A stretch of DNA of 64,000 bases, from the NCBI RefSeq assembly GCF_910596095.1, contig NC_056554.1:434001-498000 (forward strand), in the 5' to 3' direction. Below the pieces are notes generated by a model. The model had not been told where the DNA came from and searched no databases. It saw only the letters and a program-made list of their open reading frames with translations. The translations under genes were made by a program, and so were the position numbers. Of the stretch, positions 1 through 11,402 are shown piece by piece (the stretch's first letter is position 1; each line of letters opens with the position of its first letter). This DNA is from Thunnus maccoyii (taxonomy: Eukaryota; Chordata; Actinopteri; Scombriformes; Scombridae).

Positions 1-19
1 TGATGAGTTTCTGTTCTTA

Positions 20-421
20 AGAAATATATAAAAATACCTCATAAGTAACACTGATTTGCTTCTTCTTCTGCCCGTGGAGTCAATGAACGGAAATACCTAT
101 AGCACTGCTCTACCATTACAATCCACATTGTGGTTGGAGGTGGGATTACATCCATAGTGTTAATGAATTGAAAACGTTTAAGAGACTTAAGCTCTACTAT
201 TGAACTGTATAATGTTACAGTGAACAAAAGTTGGCATGTACGTTCAAGACTCAGTGCTCGATGTCTCAGGCACGTTCAGAAATATATAAAAGTACCTCAT
301 AAACAACTTTGTTTCTGCTTCTTCTTCTGCACGTGGATTAAACAAGCAGAAATGCAGACAACACCACTCTGCCATTGCAATCCACATTGTGGTCAGAGAT
401 GGGGCTACATCCGTAGTAATA
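20..421. repeat. Two imperfect direct copies of a ~145-bp sequence
   Basis: Bases about 20-165 and 273-421 resemble each other along their length. Both begin with an AGAAATATATAAAA-like stretch followed by ACCTCATAA, then a TGCTTCTTCTTCTGC pyrimidine tract, and both end with CAATCCACATTGTGGT and an ATTACATCC/GCTACATCC motif. The copies are about 253 bases apart and differ by scattered substitutions. No family is recognised. From 540 to 1433 I see no gene or clear repeat. Confidence 0.6.
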
Positions 422-1433
422 AGAACTACCATTATGCTGTCCTCACTAAAAGTTGTTGCAAGCAGCATATTTTTCAGCTATACAGCCAGCTTAACATTAT
501 CTCCAGCATTGCATCCTCCAAGGTTCAGACAAGTTGATGTGTTTGGTAGGATTTAATTGAGGAAAATATGTAATTTGTAAAACTGAAAAAGAACACAAAA
601 TACAAACAAGTACCTTTTTAAGTACTACATAATATCTATAGTACACCAATAGAGAAAAAAGGCGTTTAGGGAACATCAGTAAATTGTAGCGTCTACTGAT
701 AGTCTGCATTACAGTAGATTAACAGCCAACTTTCCTGCGATTAGAACTGATTTCAGAGCGGTTTCTATGGTAACATACTTTGAAAAGTCTACTTTAACCG
801 TGGGGGAAACTGATGTGGTACCAGGAACATTACTATTTCTGGCCGTAACATTAACCTATCATATTGTTGAGTTATCAAGGACACTTTCAGGTTTTTGTGT
901 TGAGAAATGTTAAAGATATCATTAAAAGAAAACCTTAACACAATGACAGTGAGGAAAATACTTTGTACTACTACTACTACAATTCCAAACCTTCAAATTC
1001 TGGATTTCAAATTCAATTCATTCCTGGGGCGCTCTAAAATCTACGTTTTTTTATTGAAATAACATAATAATAACAACTCAGATAACTACACAACACAAAG
1101 ACAATGATTAATTTTGTGTGATTTGTATGATGTGAGAATGGGTTGGCCATGCATGCAACATTACAGGCCAGCGCACACACCGGGCAGAGGAGATGAGACA
1201 TAGCTTCCTCCTCAGACCTGTGAGGAGGAGGGAAGAAACCCTCCAAGCATATCACCTTTGACCTGAAAGAGCTAGTGATGCTTTTAGGCGTAAAAGCGGG
1301 GTTTGGAACACAAAATAGCTGAACTGCCATCTCCCTGGATCCTGAGGCATGACGGAGCCACAGAGAGAGCAGATAAATCACTAACTCTTTTTGCAGATGT
1401 CAGAGTCAAAAGCAGAACTGTTTTGGCTGTTTA

Positions 1434-1519
1434 GGCTGACAGGAACATAAGTGCAACCTGATCCAAATGTTCAAAGGGCTGACAGGAACATAAGTGCAAC
1501 CTGATCCAAATGTTCAAAG
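1434..1519. repeat. 43-bp perfect-looking tandem duplication
   Basis: A 43-base segment beginning GGCTGACAGGAACATAAG at 1434 is repeated immediately at 1477-1519. It sits at the downstream edge of the DIRS-like recombinase fragment. The identity of the two copies suggests a recent local duplication. Confidence 0.85.
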
Positions 1520-2713
1520 GGGGCTTTAGCCAGTGTGCGTAAAACCCGCGCTAAATCCCACTGAGGAGCCACCAAGCATAACACTGGCCAGTTTCTCTGT
1601 ATGCCCCTCAGGAAGCATTTCAGCAGAGGGTGGCTAAACACAAATCTGTCATCAAAACCCTTGTGACTGGATGAGATAACAGCAGCGCAAGTTTTAACAG
1701 TGCTGATGGTCAAATTCCTGTTGAAGGAATGAAATCACGAAAGGCAGGGAACATGTAGTGGGGTCCAACTCCTCTCTACACACCAACACTGGAAAGCTGT
1801 CCATTTGGCTGTATAAGATGTACTGGTAGACGTGGCCCTTGCTCCCTGAATACTACAAACAACATCTTGAGAGAGCCCCATTCTCTATGCGGTCCCATTC
1901 AGCGGCCAGCCCCACAAACACTGGTATATTATCGGGTAATTCCTGATCAGCATCCTGGGCCACAGCCAATGCACAAACATGTCCACTTCCAGCGGAGGAT
2001 TGTCCCACATGCTCAAGATGAAGCAGAGGGCATTTTTTCCCGTGCAGCAAACAGGTCCACCTCTGCCCTGCCGACTTGCTCCAAATCTGGGAGGCCAGAT
2101 TGGGATGGAGGCTGTGGTCCCCCTGATGAGGACCCCCTCGCGACATAATGTCTACCCCTCTGTTCAATTCGCCAAGAATATACACCACTCTGATGAGTAC
2201 CACTCTGAGTAAGCGTGTGCCCAGCACAGCAGCTGTCTTGATATGTTCAGAAGCTGCACTGAGAGCACTCCTTATTTGCCATTTATGTAGGCTACTATCA
2301 CTTTGTTGTCTGTGGTCTTTTTTGGAAATAAAGGAGTAAAACCTCTGTTTTTCCTCCCCCTGAAATAGCATTTTTCACCAGGAGTTCCTGCAGCTCTGAT
2401 TGGAGAGCAAGGCAGTGTTTGGAGATGACAGAATGGTTTTCAGAATCCCGTTGAACCCTGGGGTTGAGAGGGAAAGTGCAGGGTGTAGCCTCTGCTGATC
2501 AGCCCACTCATCCAACCATCCATTGAACACACGCGCTTCCAATCTGAGTAATGCTCTGAGAACGGGCATACATACATTTGCTGCACTGTGGTTGTCATGG
2601 TGACAAGCTAGGCCAGAGCCCTTAACGCCTTTGCATGTGCTAGAGAGTTCTCTGGTGCAACCCATGGGGGGCTCATGTTGAAAGGGCTCAGTGGAAACCC
2701 CCGGGGGCTGCAT
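1471..2713 (-). mobile_element. Decayed DIRS-like tyrosine-recombinase retroelement fragment
   Basis: Two minus-strand segments resemble the pol and recombinase regions of vertebrate DIRS elements. The segment 1471-1713 reads with STVKTCAAVISSSHKGF, HPLLKCFLRGIQR and APQWDLARVLRTL, which matches the N-terminal part of the DIRS tyrosine recombinase. Upstream in element direction, 1853-2371 contains LGELNRGVDIMSRGG and HPNLASQIW, which resembles the end of the RNase H region of the same elements. 2375-2713 may be a more decayed part of the RT region, but I cannot align it. Stops and frame changes separate the pieces, so this is a dead remnant. Assignment rests on remembered family motifs, not on a search. 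Confidence 0.6.
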
Positions 2714-4163
2714 TACACATGAATTTGCAGCTGGACAACGCTAGGGAGGAGGTGTGTCACAGAGACAGCAGCATGATGAAGTCGCCGTTCAGGAGGGCTC
2801 ATAACCTGACATGGGTTAGGGTTACGCATGATCGTGTTCCCATCCATTGAGGGGTGAGAGGAGGTGCTGCACACAGACAGAGGCGTGTGCGCGCTGTCCA
2901 TATGAGGCGCAGTGAGGGTGCCCGTGGGCTCATTAGCACACATTATGTCAGGAAATTATGTGTGAGGGAAATGTGTGACAGAGGGAATGTACTGCTTCAA
3001 CGATGCAAATCCATGCTGCCTATTAACCTAGAGGTTAAGAGCTGCCAGCCCACACACAGACACTGTAAAAAATATGAATGTAGCCACCGTGATGTCACCT
3101 ATTGGTTTCTGAGTGGTTTTGAAGCTCAACGTAGGTGGCATCGCCATCTTGCAAGTGCCTGACTCCTCCTAACTGCTCTGTTCCTGAAACATGCCCACCA
3201 TGCTCACGGCTGCCAAGCTAGCTAAGGCTAACAAACCGGGGTATGTGACTAACCCTGCGGTCTTCTTGCTCACGGTTGGTATCGTTACTGTCGCAGTTTA
3301 CATTACTTGAGGTAAATTAACCCGAAACTATACAACAAAACTTGAAAAAATGATTTATGTTACTGAGATTATACTACACAAGCTTAAGCAACATTTATTT
3401 AATACATATTTAATGAACAATTTGAAGCAAATCAATTAACCTGAATTTAGTTGTTGATTTTGATGTCACTTGATTATACTTTTAACAAGTTAATGCTAAG
3501 TTGCATGTGATGGTAGCCATCTACTATCCTTGCAATAGGCTTGCATAGCCATAATTATTATTGGCACATTTTTTTAGCCTTTTAAGGAATTATACCGAGG
3601 AAGAAAATTTGAAAATCTACAGTTCGATTCTCACTGTGTATAACAGCTTACATTAAAGATTATAGTTCCCCACATTACTGATCCCCCATCGCAAACAGTA
3701 TGCATATTTATGGTTTTGACAATGATATAAGTCTGCAAGGAACTGAAACTTATGTGTACTGCTAACGACAGCGCTGTGTGAGATTATTATCTTGAATATA
3801 ACTGTTGAGAAAGAAAGGCACTTTTATGTGTTACAAGAGGTTTTTCAGTACATCGGTCCTTACTGAGGTCATGGCCACCTGTGATGCCTCCACCAAGCCT
3901 GCTACACACAGCATAAACTGTAAGTACCAGTCTACTTGACTTTAGACAGCTGATATTACATTACATTGTCTTCAAAGGACCAAAAAAATGTATTTAAAGA
4001 CTGTCAACTATATTTTGAGGTGTTTTGAGGTCCGTTTTATCCTGCAGATGTAACATAATAGTATTGTCAATATACAAAACTAAGCCACCCTTTATAATTA
4101 ACTTTATATTTTTCATTACCTGCAGCATTTATTACATTCATTTATTTTCATCTCATATTCACA
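2714..4163. other. Intergenic stretch without a recognised gene
   Basis: No convincing exon is visible. 3060-3180 contains a phrase seen in dispersed fish repeats (GTAGCCACCGTGATGTCACC and CATCGCCATCTTG). A small open stretch at 3870-3918 ends at a GTAAGT-like donor and could belong with the fragment at 4164, but this is weak. Confidence 0.3.
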
Positions 4164-4436
4164 GTGTGGATCATTGGTGACAGCTTTTTCCAGCGTGGTG
4201 CCCAGAAAGATAAAGAGACTATGGGAAGCAACCTCAGCGTGCCAGATGTCCCTTACATTAGATATGACCGTCCTAGGCTAATTTTCAAAGATGGACTTAC
4301 TTTCACACCTATTGGAAATTATATGTTTTTAAGTACATTAGCTAATTGCCATAAAAACCACCTCCAAACACCACGAACTGCTACAGTTGGCAGTGTCACT
4401 GCTTTTGAATTTGGCCTTAAGGATCCATTTTGTTAG
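4164..4436 (+). pseudogene. Fragment resembling the start of an SGNH/GDSL-type hydrolase
   Basis: A 90-codon open stretch follows an acceptor-like CATATTCACAG ending near 4164. Its first residues, WIIGDSFFQRGAQKDKETMG, carry the G-D-S of SGNH hydrolase block I, and the next residues (NLSVPDV) fit versions of this domain that are scattered in fish genomes, some inside retroelements. The rest loses the pattern: the later SGNH blocks (the G, the GxND and the DxxH motifs) are not visible before the stop at 4434-4436. It is best read as a broken, probably element-derived copy. A short exon of an unknown gene is the alternative. Confidence 0.35.
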
Positions 4437-4549
4437 GCCTAAACATAGCCTTGAGTTTATTTTTTAGTTTTAAATATTGTTTTATTTCCTTTATTTAAAA
4501 TTTTATTTGAGAGTTGATCTATGATAACTTCTGGTTCACATTTCAATAA

Positions 4550-4845
4550 ATTATGGTAAATGGACTGTACTTGTACAGCGCCTTTCTAGTCTTCCGACCA
4601 CTCAAAACGCTTTTACACTATGAATCACATTCACCCATTCATATGCTGAATGGGTACAGATGCTACCATGCAAGGTACGAACCTGTCAATCAGAGGAAAT
4701 CTAATCATTCACACACTGATGGCACAGCCATCAGGCGCAATTTGAGGTTAAGTATCTTGCCCAAAGACACATCGACATGTGTACTGGAGGAGCCGGGAAT
4801 CGAACCGCTGATCTTTAATACTGACTATAATGTTAGATTTCACAT
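4550..4845. repeat. Dispersed teleost repeat
   Basis: The stretch contains TAAATGGACTGTACTTGTAC, CTTCCGACCACTCAAAACGC, CACATTCACCCATTCA and GAGCCGGGAATCGAACCGC, phrases I recognise from a very common interspersed repeat of ray-finned fish. I cannot name its class with confidence. The open frame across 4553-4855 is incidental. Confidence 0.6.
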
Positions 4846-5355
4846 TCAAATCTGACTGTCAATTGAAAGGACAAGCAACTCATACCATACAGATAAAACA
4901 TTAAGCATTAATGCTCAACTCTTTTGCCAAGGGATAGAAGTCTAGTTTAGATAGAAAGTGAAAATACTCGCATGCAACATTTCAGACTTCCCACCTTTCT
5001 CAAGACATTGTCGTGAAATGTCTTGAGAAAGGTCAACGTTGACAAATGCAGAGTCCATTTCTGTGTGTGCAAGAATATTTTCACTTTCTACTTGAAGATA
5101 ACTAAGGAGCCTTTCATCCAGCTGCAGAGCCTGAGAAGGTTTTGGAGAGTGCCTTTTATTTACTGCTCTGATAGAAGTCTAGTTCAAACACAGATGAATG
5201 TGACACAGGTGCTGGATAAAAGGGCTCAAAGTGCAAAAACAAAGAATTACCTGCACACTGAATAGTTCTGAAGACCCCTAGAAGATATTATTTATTTGTG
5301 ACTCTGAGAAGATGTTCCTCAGGCAAATACACAGGCACAAGTATTGTGAGGCTTA

Positions 5356-6640
5356 CAGTGCTACTTGAAAGTTTGTGAACCCTATGGAATTTTCTGTATT
5401 TCTGCATAAATATGACCTAAAACATGATCAGATATTTACACAAGTCCTAAAACTAGATAAAGTGAGCGCAATTAAACAAATGAGACAAAAAAATAAACTT
5501 TTCCATATATTTATTGAGGAAAATTATCCAATCTTACGTATTTGTGGGAGGCAAAAGTATGTGAACCCCTTGTGAACCCCTTCTGCAGCAATGACTTCAA
5601 CCAAACATTTCCGGTAACTGTTTATCAGCCCTGCACATCAGCTTGGAAGAATTTTAGCCCCATCCTCCTTACAGAACAGTCTCAACTCAGGGATGTTGGT
5701 GGGCTTCTTTGCATGAACTTCCTGCCTCAGGTCCTTCCACAGCATTTCTATAGGATTAAGGTCAGGACTTTGACTCAGCCATTCCAAAACATTATCTTTC
5801 TTCTGCTATAACCATTCTTTGGTAGAACGACTTGTGTGTTTAGTGTCGTTGTCTTACTGCATGACCGACTTTCTGTTGAACAGATACTTGGACATTTTCC
5901 TATAGAATGTGCTGGTGCAACTCAGAACTCATAGCTCCTTCAATTATTGCAAGCTGTCCTGGTTCAGAGGCAGCAAAGCAGGCCCAAACCATGTTTCACA
6001 GATGGGTTAAGGTTCTTATGCTGGAATGCAGCATTTGCTCATCACCAAACACAACGCTTCTCATTCAAGGCAAAAAGTTCGATTTTGGTCTCATCCATCC
6101 ACAGAACATTTTTCCAATCACCTTCTGGCTTATCCACGTGGTCTTGAGCGAACCGTAGATGGCAGCAATGTTCTTTTTGGAGAGAAGTAGCTTTTTTACT
6201 TGCAGCTCTGCCATGCACACCATTGATGTTCAATGTTCTCCTGATGGTGGACTCATGAACATTGACTGTGGCTACTGCACCAGAGGCCTTTATTTTCCTA
6301 GATGTTACCAAGAGCCAAGAGCAGGCATGTAATACTCTGAGAGGCCAGTCCTGGGGAGGGTAGCAATGGTGTTGGATGTCTTCAATTTGTACACGATCTG
6401 CCTGACAGTCGACTGGTGGAGTCCAAACTCTTTAGAAATGGTTTATAACCCTTTCGAGCTTGGTGAGCATCAACAATTCTTCTCCTAAGGTCCTGAGAAA
6501 TATCCTTTTTTTGAGCCATGATACACTTCCACAGACCTGACTTTGATAGGGAAGACCCAGATTTCTCTTCTTTAAATAAAGCAGGGCCTCCCAGACTCAC
6601 ACTTGATTGTCATCCCATTGACTGAAACACCTGACTCCAC
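5356..6640 (-). mobile_element. Degenerate Tc1/mariner-like transposon, one end missing
   Basis: The left end CAGTGCTACTTGAAAGTTTG at 5356 is preceded by TA, the usual Tc1 target. On the minus strand the transposase can be followed in pieces. 6382-6600 encodes the N-terminal DNA-binding part, with KDISQDLRRRIVDAHQARKG. 6042-6311 encodes the linker and the start of the catalytic domain, including STIRRTLNINGVHG and the VLWMDETKIELFA motif with a catalytic Asp. 5580-5960 holds the decayed C-terminal part. Frames are broken and the expected right inverted repeat is not seen after about 6640. The element cannot be autonomous. Confidence 0.85.
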
Positions 6641-6821
6641 CCGACCTTTGTGTGTTTATGTTCCATAGATATTCAACTTTGTATTTGAATGTGGTTTTAA
6701 ATTTAACAGTGTACTACCAAGATAAATGGAATATGAATGTACAGTAGGCAGTTCATCCACATTAAAATTATTGTTGCTATTAAAAGAATATTGAACTGTT
6801 CTCAAAGCTTACTGTCACTAT

Positions 6822-8040
6822 TGTTGGGACGGGCAGTAGTGCGTTTGGTTATTAGCAATAATTCATAATTATCATAGATAGTTATGAATTATGAAATCAA
6901 GATATTGTTAACCTTAATCAATAATTCAGGCACTAACTGTTGGAACTGTGAGGAACACAGTTGATTATTTGCAATAATTATCAATTATCAAAGATAATTA
7001 ACTAATTATAACAATAGAATTATTAATATGAATTAACAAATACGGGGCATCACCCGGAAACCGGAACAATAACCAAACAAGGTAGTCTCATAAATGGGAG
7101 TTCACCTAGAATGTTAATATCTGAGAGATAAACATTCAAGGGTGAACAAAGAAGGGTGAATTCAAGCTCCGACTCCTTCAATCAGCCACTTTTCACAATA
7201 TGTTACACACAATAATGACAAAAGAACTTCTCTTTAAAGATATAACAGTGTTTATTAAACTTAGCAAAATTAACAAAGTTAACAAATGCTTTATTAAATA
7301 AACAACTATTCTAAAATGTAATTCTACCAAACAAAACAGAACAGCTATGTATAGGGTTGGACACATGCAGGGGAATGCATGTGTGTGTGTGTGTGTGTGC
7401 GTGTGTGTGTGTGTGTGCATGACAAGATGGCGACAGGGCCTGACATGATGACGTCGTCGGACTGCGACGCGGATGTGACTATGGGAGGAAGTCACGTCAC
7501 GCGGAAACTGAATGGCGGAAGTACAGTGGTGTCTTGTTAGACAGAAGCAAGATGGCGCCGCCTGGTGGTCGGCGTCTTGCACTCACCCAATTCCGTGAAA
7601 AACACACGTGTCTGATGGTGGATAAGGAAAGACAAAGCAAAGCTTTGCCTGATGTTATCTGACCATCAGATGTGCAAAAAGATGTCGGTGCGTGTATGTG
7701 TGTGTGTGCGCGCGAGTATGTGTTAGTCAAAAGAGAGGGAAGAGGGAGAGAAAGCGATCGTGAGAGGAAGAGAAGCAGTTCCTTTGTCCACAGAGAGTGC
7801 ATGTACGCAGTCTGTAACGCACATTGTCTGGTTTCTGATCGACAAAGCAACTTACTTCCTCACTCACGATGGCACAAACACAGCAGTAGTCCCGAGCGGG
7901 ACAAACACAAAACAGTCTAGCATGGTGAACACAACTAAACAGGCAGCAAACTTAAAATACTCCTAAGAGTAAGCAGCCTCTCCCTGGGACCTTGTCTTTG
8001 TAGAAAATGATTGGGACTTTTACTTCCGTAACCCCCAACA
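6822..8040. repeat. LTR-like dispersed repeat, copy 1
   Basis: The stretch begins TGTTGGG and ends CCCAACA, the TG...CA pattern with short inverted ends typical of LTRs. No target duplication is evident (flanks ACTAT and CCTAA). Large parts match 25180-26038, for example CATCACCCGGAAACC and CAGTCTGTAACGCACATTGT. A (GT)n tract lies inside. Whether it is a solo LTR or another class of element is not settled. Confidence 0.5.
7379..7418. repeat. (GT)n microsatellite
   Basis: About 40 bases of GT dinucleotides with one GC interruption, inside the LTR-like repeat. Confidence 0.95.
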
Positions 8041-8309
8041 CCTAAAATAACTCTTTACCTTCACTGTTCTGTTGGAAGTAAAGCATGGTGTGCAGTGGGC
8101 CTATGAAAAAATCCAATTTTTTATTTTTGTGTAGTTTATTCAAAAACATCTTCTTCAAACTAACCAGTGGGTAGTCTGAAATCCTACGACGTCCAAATGA
8201 CACCCTCTCCTGGATTTTACACACCCACAACAAAGGAATCTGCACAATATAAAGTGGCAAAATGCTGTCCATTGGTTGGTAATGTAACTTTTATAATTTA
8301 CATACATTT

Positions 8310-8436
8310 CAACGAGTAGGTGTGTGTTAAGCGGTTTTAAGGCACAACGTGGAGGCGAAGAACCACCCAACACAAAGCAGAGGGTGGTTCGCCTCCGTAA
8401 AGTGCCTTAAAACCATTTACACACACCTACAAGTTG
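8310..8436. repeat. Foldback inverted repeat (long hairpin)
   Basis: The left arm 8310-8368 and right arm 8382-8436 are near-complete reverse complements around a 13-base spacer. The left arm carries GTAGGTGTGTGTTAAGCGG and TTTTAAGGCAC, mirrored on the right as GTGCCTTAAAA and ACACACACCTAC. The arms end in ACCACCC and GGGTGGT. It may be the core of a foldback element. Confidence 0.85.
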
Positions 8437-9486
8437 ATTATCCCGCATATACCATGGCCATTTGCCAACAATATAGAATAAAAGCATTCACAAGTTTGTG
8501 GTGAAAGTTTTGTTCTCAGAATTGAAAAGTTATGAAGCAAGAGCTTACCACTGTCATGACAACTTGCCATACTGTACTCGCCACCAGCCTGAACCAAGAC
8601 ATAAAATTAATTTAGCAGAAACGCAGAGTATGTCTCCAAATCAGTGTTCTTTTGTTTTTGGTAGTGAAAGTTTCTCAGTATATTAACTGCTCATTTTGTT
8701 GTCTTTTTTTGTATTCATCTGATCCTTCTCTTCCTCTATCATTTTAAGCTCTTCAGGTGTCAGTTCCTTGTGCCATTTTTCGCTTGGTTTCTTTGTTTTC
8801 TTCTCTTTCTCTTTCCTCTGCTGGGTACCATTCTTTAAAACTTTATAACGAGTAAGCTTTGACAGCTGCGTTCTTTAGTGGTGCCATGGTTACAGGTTGG
8901 GTGGCGGATGAATTTAGAAAAGTGATTGAGCCGAACTACATGTGCAATAGCCTACATGGTTTTAATGCACACCTGCCGGCCAATCAGAAAAGAGCATTCA
9001 TCCAGACCATGGTATAATCAGTTGTATTGTATGTATTGTGCACATGTAGCATATATATTTCACATCATTCAACCTTACTGCAAGTGATGAGACACCAATT
9101 AATTAATCGAGTTATGAAAAAAAACATCCCTAACAATTTTAATGACCAATACTGTCGTTTGTCAAGTACAGACACAAAAACTTTGCTGTTTGCAGCCAAT
9201 GTGAAGATTTTTTGCTTTTCCCATATCACTTTAAATCCAATTACAATTCCCTTCTGGCCAATTATTTATTACATCAATTATATGTAATAAGAAATGGAAA
9301 AGCAGATAGAGGACAAATTGAAATAGAGATGGTTAAAGAAAATGACAAATATTTGTCATTTAAATGAAATCAACGTTGTGATTGGGAAGAGAGCAATTTT
9401 ATGTCAACGTTTATCAAACTAGAATTACGAGAGCAAATTAACTATGACTATTGTTATGACTTTTGTGCCGACCAGCAGTATGCACG
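8437..9486. other. Intergenic stretch without a recognised gene
   Basis: No exon-like or conserved reading frame is visible. A CCATGGT/ATAATCA motif near 9009-9020 mirrors TGATTATCCCGCATATACCA just after the hairpin at 8434, which may mark the far end of a larger inverted-repeat element of about 700 bases. Confidence 0.3.
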
Positions 9487-9568
9487 GGTAGCGTGGCCGA
9501 GCGGTCTAAGGCGCTGGATTAAGGCTCCAGTCTCTTCGGGGGCGTGGGTTCGAATCCCACCGCTGCCA
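9487..9568 (+). tRNA. tRNA-Leu (anticodon AAG)
   Basis: An 82-nt gene with a full type-II cloverleaf. The acceptor GGTAGCG (9487-9493) pairs with CGCTGCC (9561-9567), with one G-T wobble and A as discriminator. The D arm holds the A box TGGCCGAGCGGTC. The anticodon stem CTGGA/TCCAG encloses TTAAGGC, putting AAG at 9521-9523, which decodes CTT leucine codons. The long variable arm has the TCTC...GGGG pattern of tRNA-Leu. The T arm GTGGG-TTCGAAT-CCCAC holds the B box. CCA is not encoded beyond the discriminator. It looks intact and transcribable. Confidence 0.97.
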
Positions 9569-9575
9569 AGTACTG

Positions 9576-9581
9576 TTTTTT
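9576..9581 (+). terminator. Pol III T-run terminator of tRNA-Leu
   Basis: Six consecutive T residues lie seven bases after the tRNA 3' end, the usual RNA polymerase III stop signal. Confidence 0.85.
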
Positions 9582-10430
9582 GAATGTTTCAGGCGATATT
9601 TATTTTTTGCCATTTGATAAAACCTGATGTTGGCGAAAACTACAACGCTACACCGCTTTTGGTAGTGTCTCCGAATTGATTATATTGTCGTATTTTACCA
9701 TAGGACGTTTACATAGGACCATGGAAAATGGACTACTTTTCCCTTTGTACGTCATGCAGGCAGTACTCAGTTCAAGCTGCAAACTTATACCGCTTATCTC
9801 GCTGGTACTGCCGGACTCCCAGCCGCTGGCTTTTTTAACATTAATTGTCCATAACCAAAGTGTTGGTAAAGCTTTTTTGTTAGGAGTCACACATGGCCTG
9901 TTAGTTGTGCGAATTGTTTGCCTGGGCTATAAAAGCAACCCGGAAGCACTTAACTGTAACTCCTGGGCTTCAAATAAAAGTTGGAGAGTGTTGCTTCAAG
10001 AAGTTTGATTCCTCTGACATGACATGCATTTTCGGAAATTAAGTTGATTGTCGCCTGGAATGGCTTATATGTTGTTGCTATGTTACTTTTTATGCGAATA
10101 ATGTCGCATTGTATGGTCTCAGATCACAGGTTGTATAATAACTATATCTAGATACAATATTTACTGTATATACCTACAGTGAGGATGCATACAGTCTATG
10201 GATAAGGACGTGATATTTATTTGATATAATTTGTTTTGTTTTATTACATGCATTTATCTCAGGGACCATACACAAAAACCATAAAAGAAAACCCAAAACA
10301 AAAGATTAATCTCATACAAGAAAACGATATGTCTAATACCAAATTATTGTACCTGATTCCATCAGCAGTCCCATTTATATTGTTTAAAGTAGATAAAAAG
10401 GTTTGAAATGTACCATAATTTCAAGTCCAC
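9582..10430. other. Intergenic stretch without a recognised gene
   Basis: An open frame of 110 codons crosses 9676-10008, but it has no recognisable domain. The region is otherwise AT-rich and featureless to me. Confidence 0.4.
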
Positions 10431-11402
10431 TTAAAGGTCCAGTGTTTAAGAGTTAGTGGTATCTAAAACTTTAAGTATGTTTTAATTAGCATATAATCAC
10501 CTGAAACTAAGAATTGTGTTTTCATTACCTTAGAATGAGCCCTTTATATCTACATAGGAAGGGGACATCACTGTCCAATCTGAGTAGCTGCCATTGATGT
10601 ATTATAAGAGCTGGACCAAAAATGGCACCCATTCAGTCCTATAAGAATTGCTTGGATGGCACATATGCCAAAAAAAGTTTCTACTTTCCAGGTTTACTTC
10701 CACATAGTGCGGCCCACTGAATATGCACAGTATTGTTTCCCCCACTGGCCCCGCCTGTGAGTTCCCACTTGGCAAGTAGACTTTAAATTGTGATAACGTC
10801 ACAGATTTTTAAATTACTTTTCTCAGCTCGAGGAAGGTTTTACAAATATTAAAGCTCCAGGGATCAGAAGTTCATAATAGTCATAATTGACCTTGTTTGC
10901 AGTTCGAGGTGTCCTGTCAACAGTTTTACAGACATCTCTTTTATAATGGTGGTCTATGGGGAAAATGCTTTTTGGGCTGCATGGGGATTTTTCGCTACAA
11001 TACCAGGAGTGGCCACTGGGAAAATTGGCTGTAAGGCTGAGCAGCGGAGCTCTATCCAGCTCTTATAATACATCTATGGCATGGATGTATAAAGAGAATT
11101 GGATACAGTGTCGGAGACATCTAAACAGTTTACCTTTACCTTGACAGTTATATCATTAATAGAGGTTACATCACAGCTTTTTAAGGCAAATAACTCATAT
11201 TTGTTTAAATTCAGACAGAAACCTGAAGCTTTTGAAAATACATCACTGCAGAGAATTTCCTGAGGAAAAAAATAAAAACTGTGGACCTCTGCAACATGTA
11301 TCTCTGGCCTGTGGTGCGCTGTGGCCAGCAGGTGTCTTCAGTTGGTTGCAATCTGCAACCTCACTGCTAGATGCCACTAAATCATACACACTGGTCCTTT
11401 AA
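10431..11402. mobile_element. Non-autonomous DNA element with terminal inverted repeats
   Basis: The stretch starts TTAAAGGTCCAGTGT and ends ACACTGGTCCTTTAA, a terminal inverted repeat with one mismatch. Sub-terminal blocks also match a common fish element: AGAATGAGCCCTTTATATC on the left and GTTGCAATCTGCAACC with AGATGCCACTAAATC on the right. The centre (about 10590-11270) is longer than I expect and has its own inverted pieces (TGTATTATAAGAGCTGGA against CCAGCTCTTATAATACA), suggesting a nested insertion. No transposase is present. Confidence 0.7.

Noticed and set aside
1867..2148. Plus-strand frames at 1.9-2.3 kb
   Set aside because: The minus strand carries recognisable DIRS-like motifs, so these are shadows.
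9401..9583. 60-codon plus-strand frame across the tRNA gene
   Set aside because: Its sequence is explained by the tRNA-Leu gene; there is no independent coding evidence.
9676..10008. 110-codon plus-strand frame after the tRNA
   Set aside because: No domain, no splice context and no recognisable similarity.
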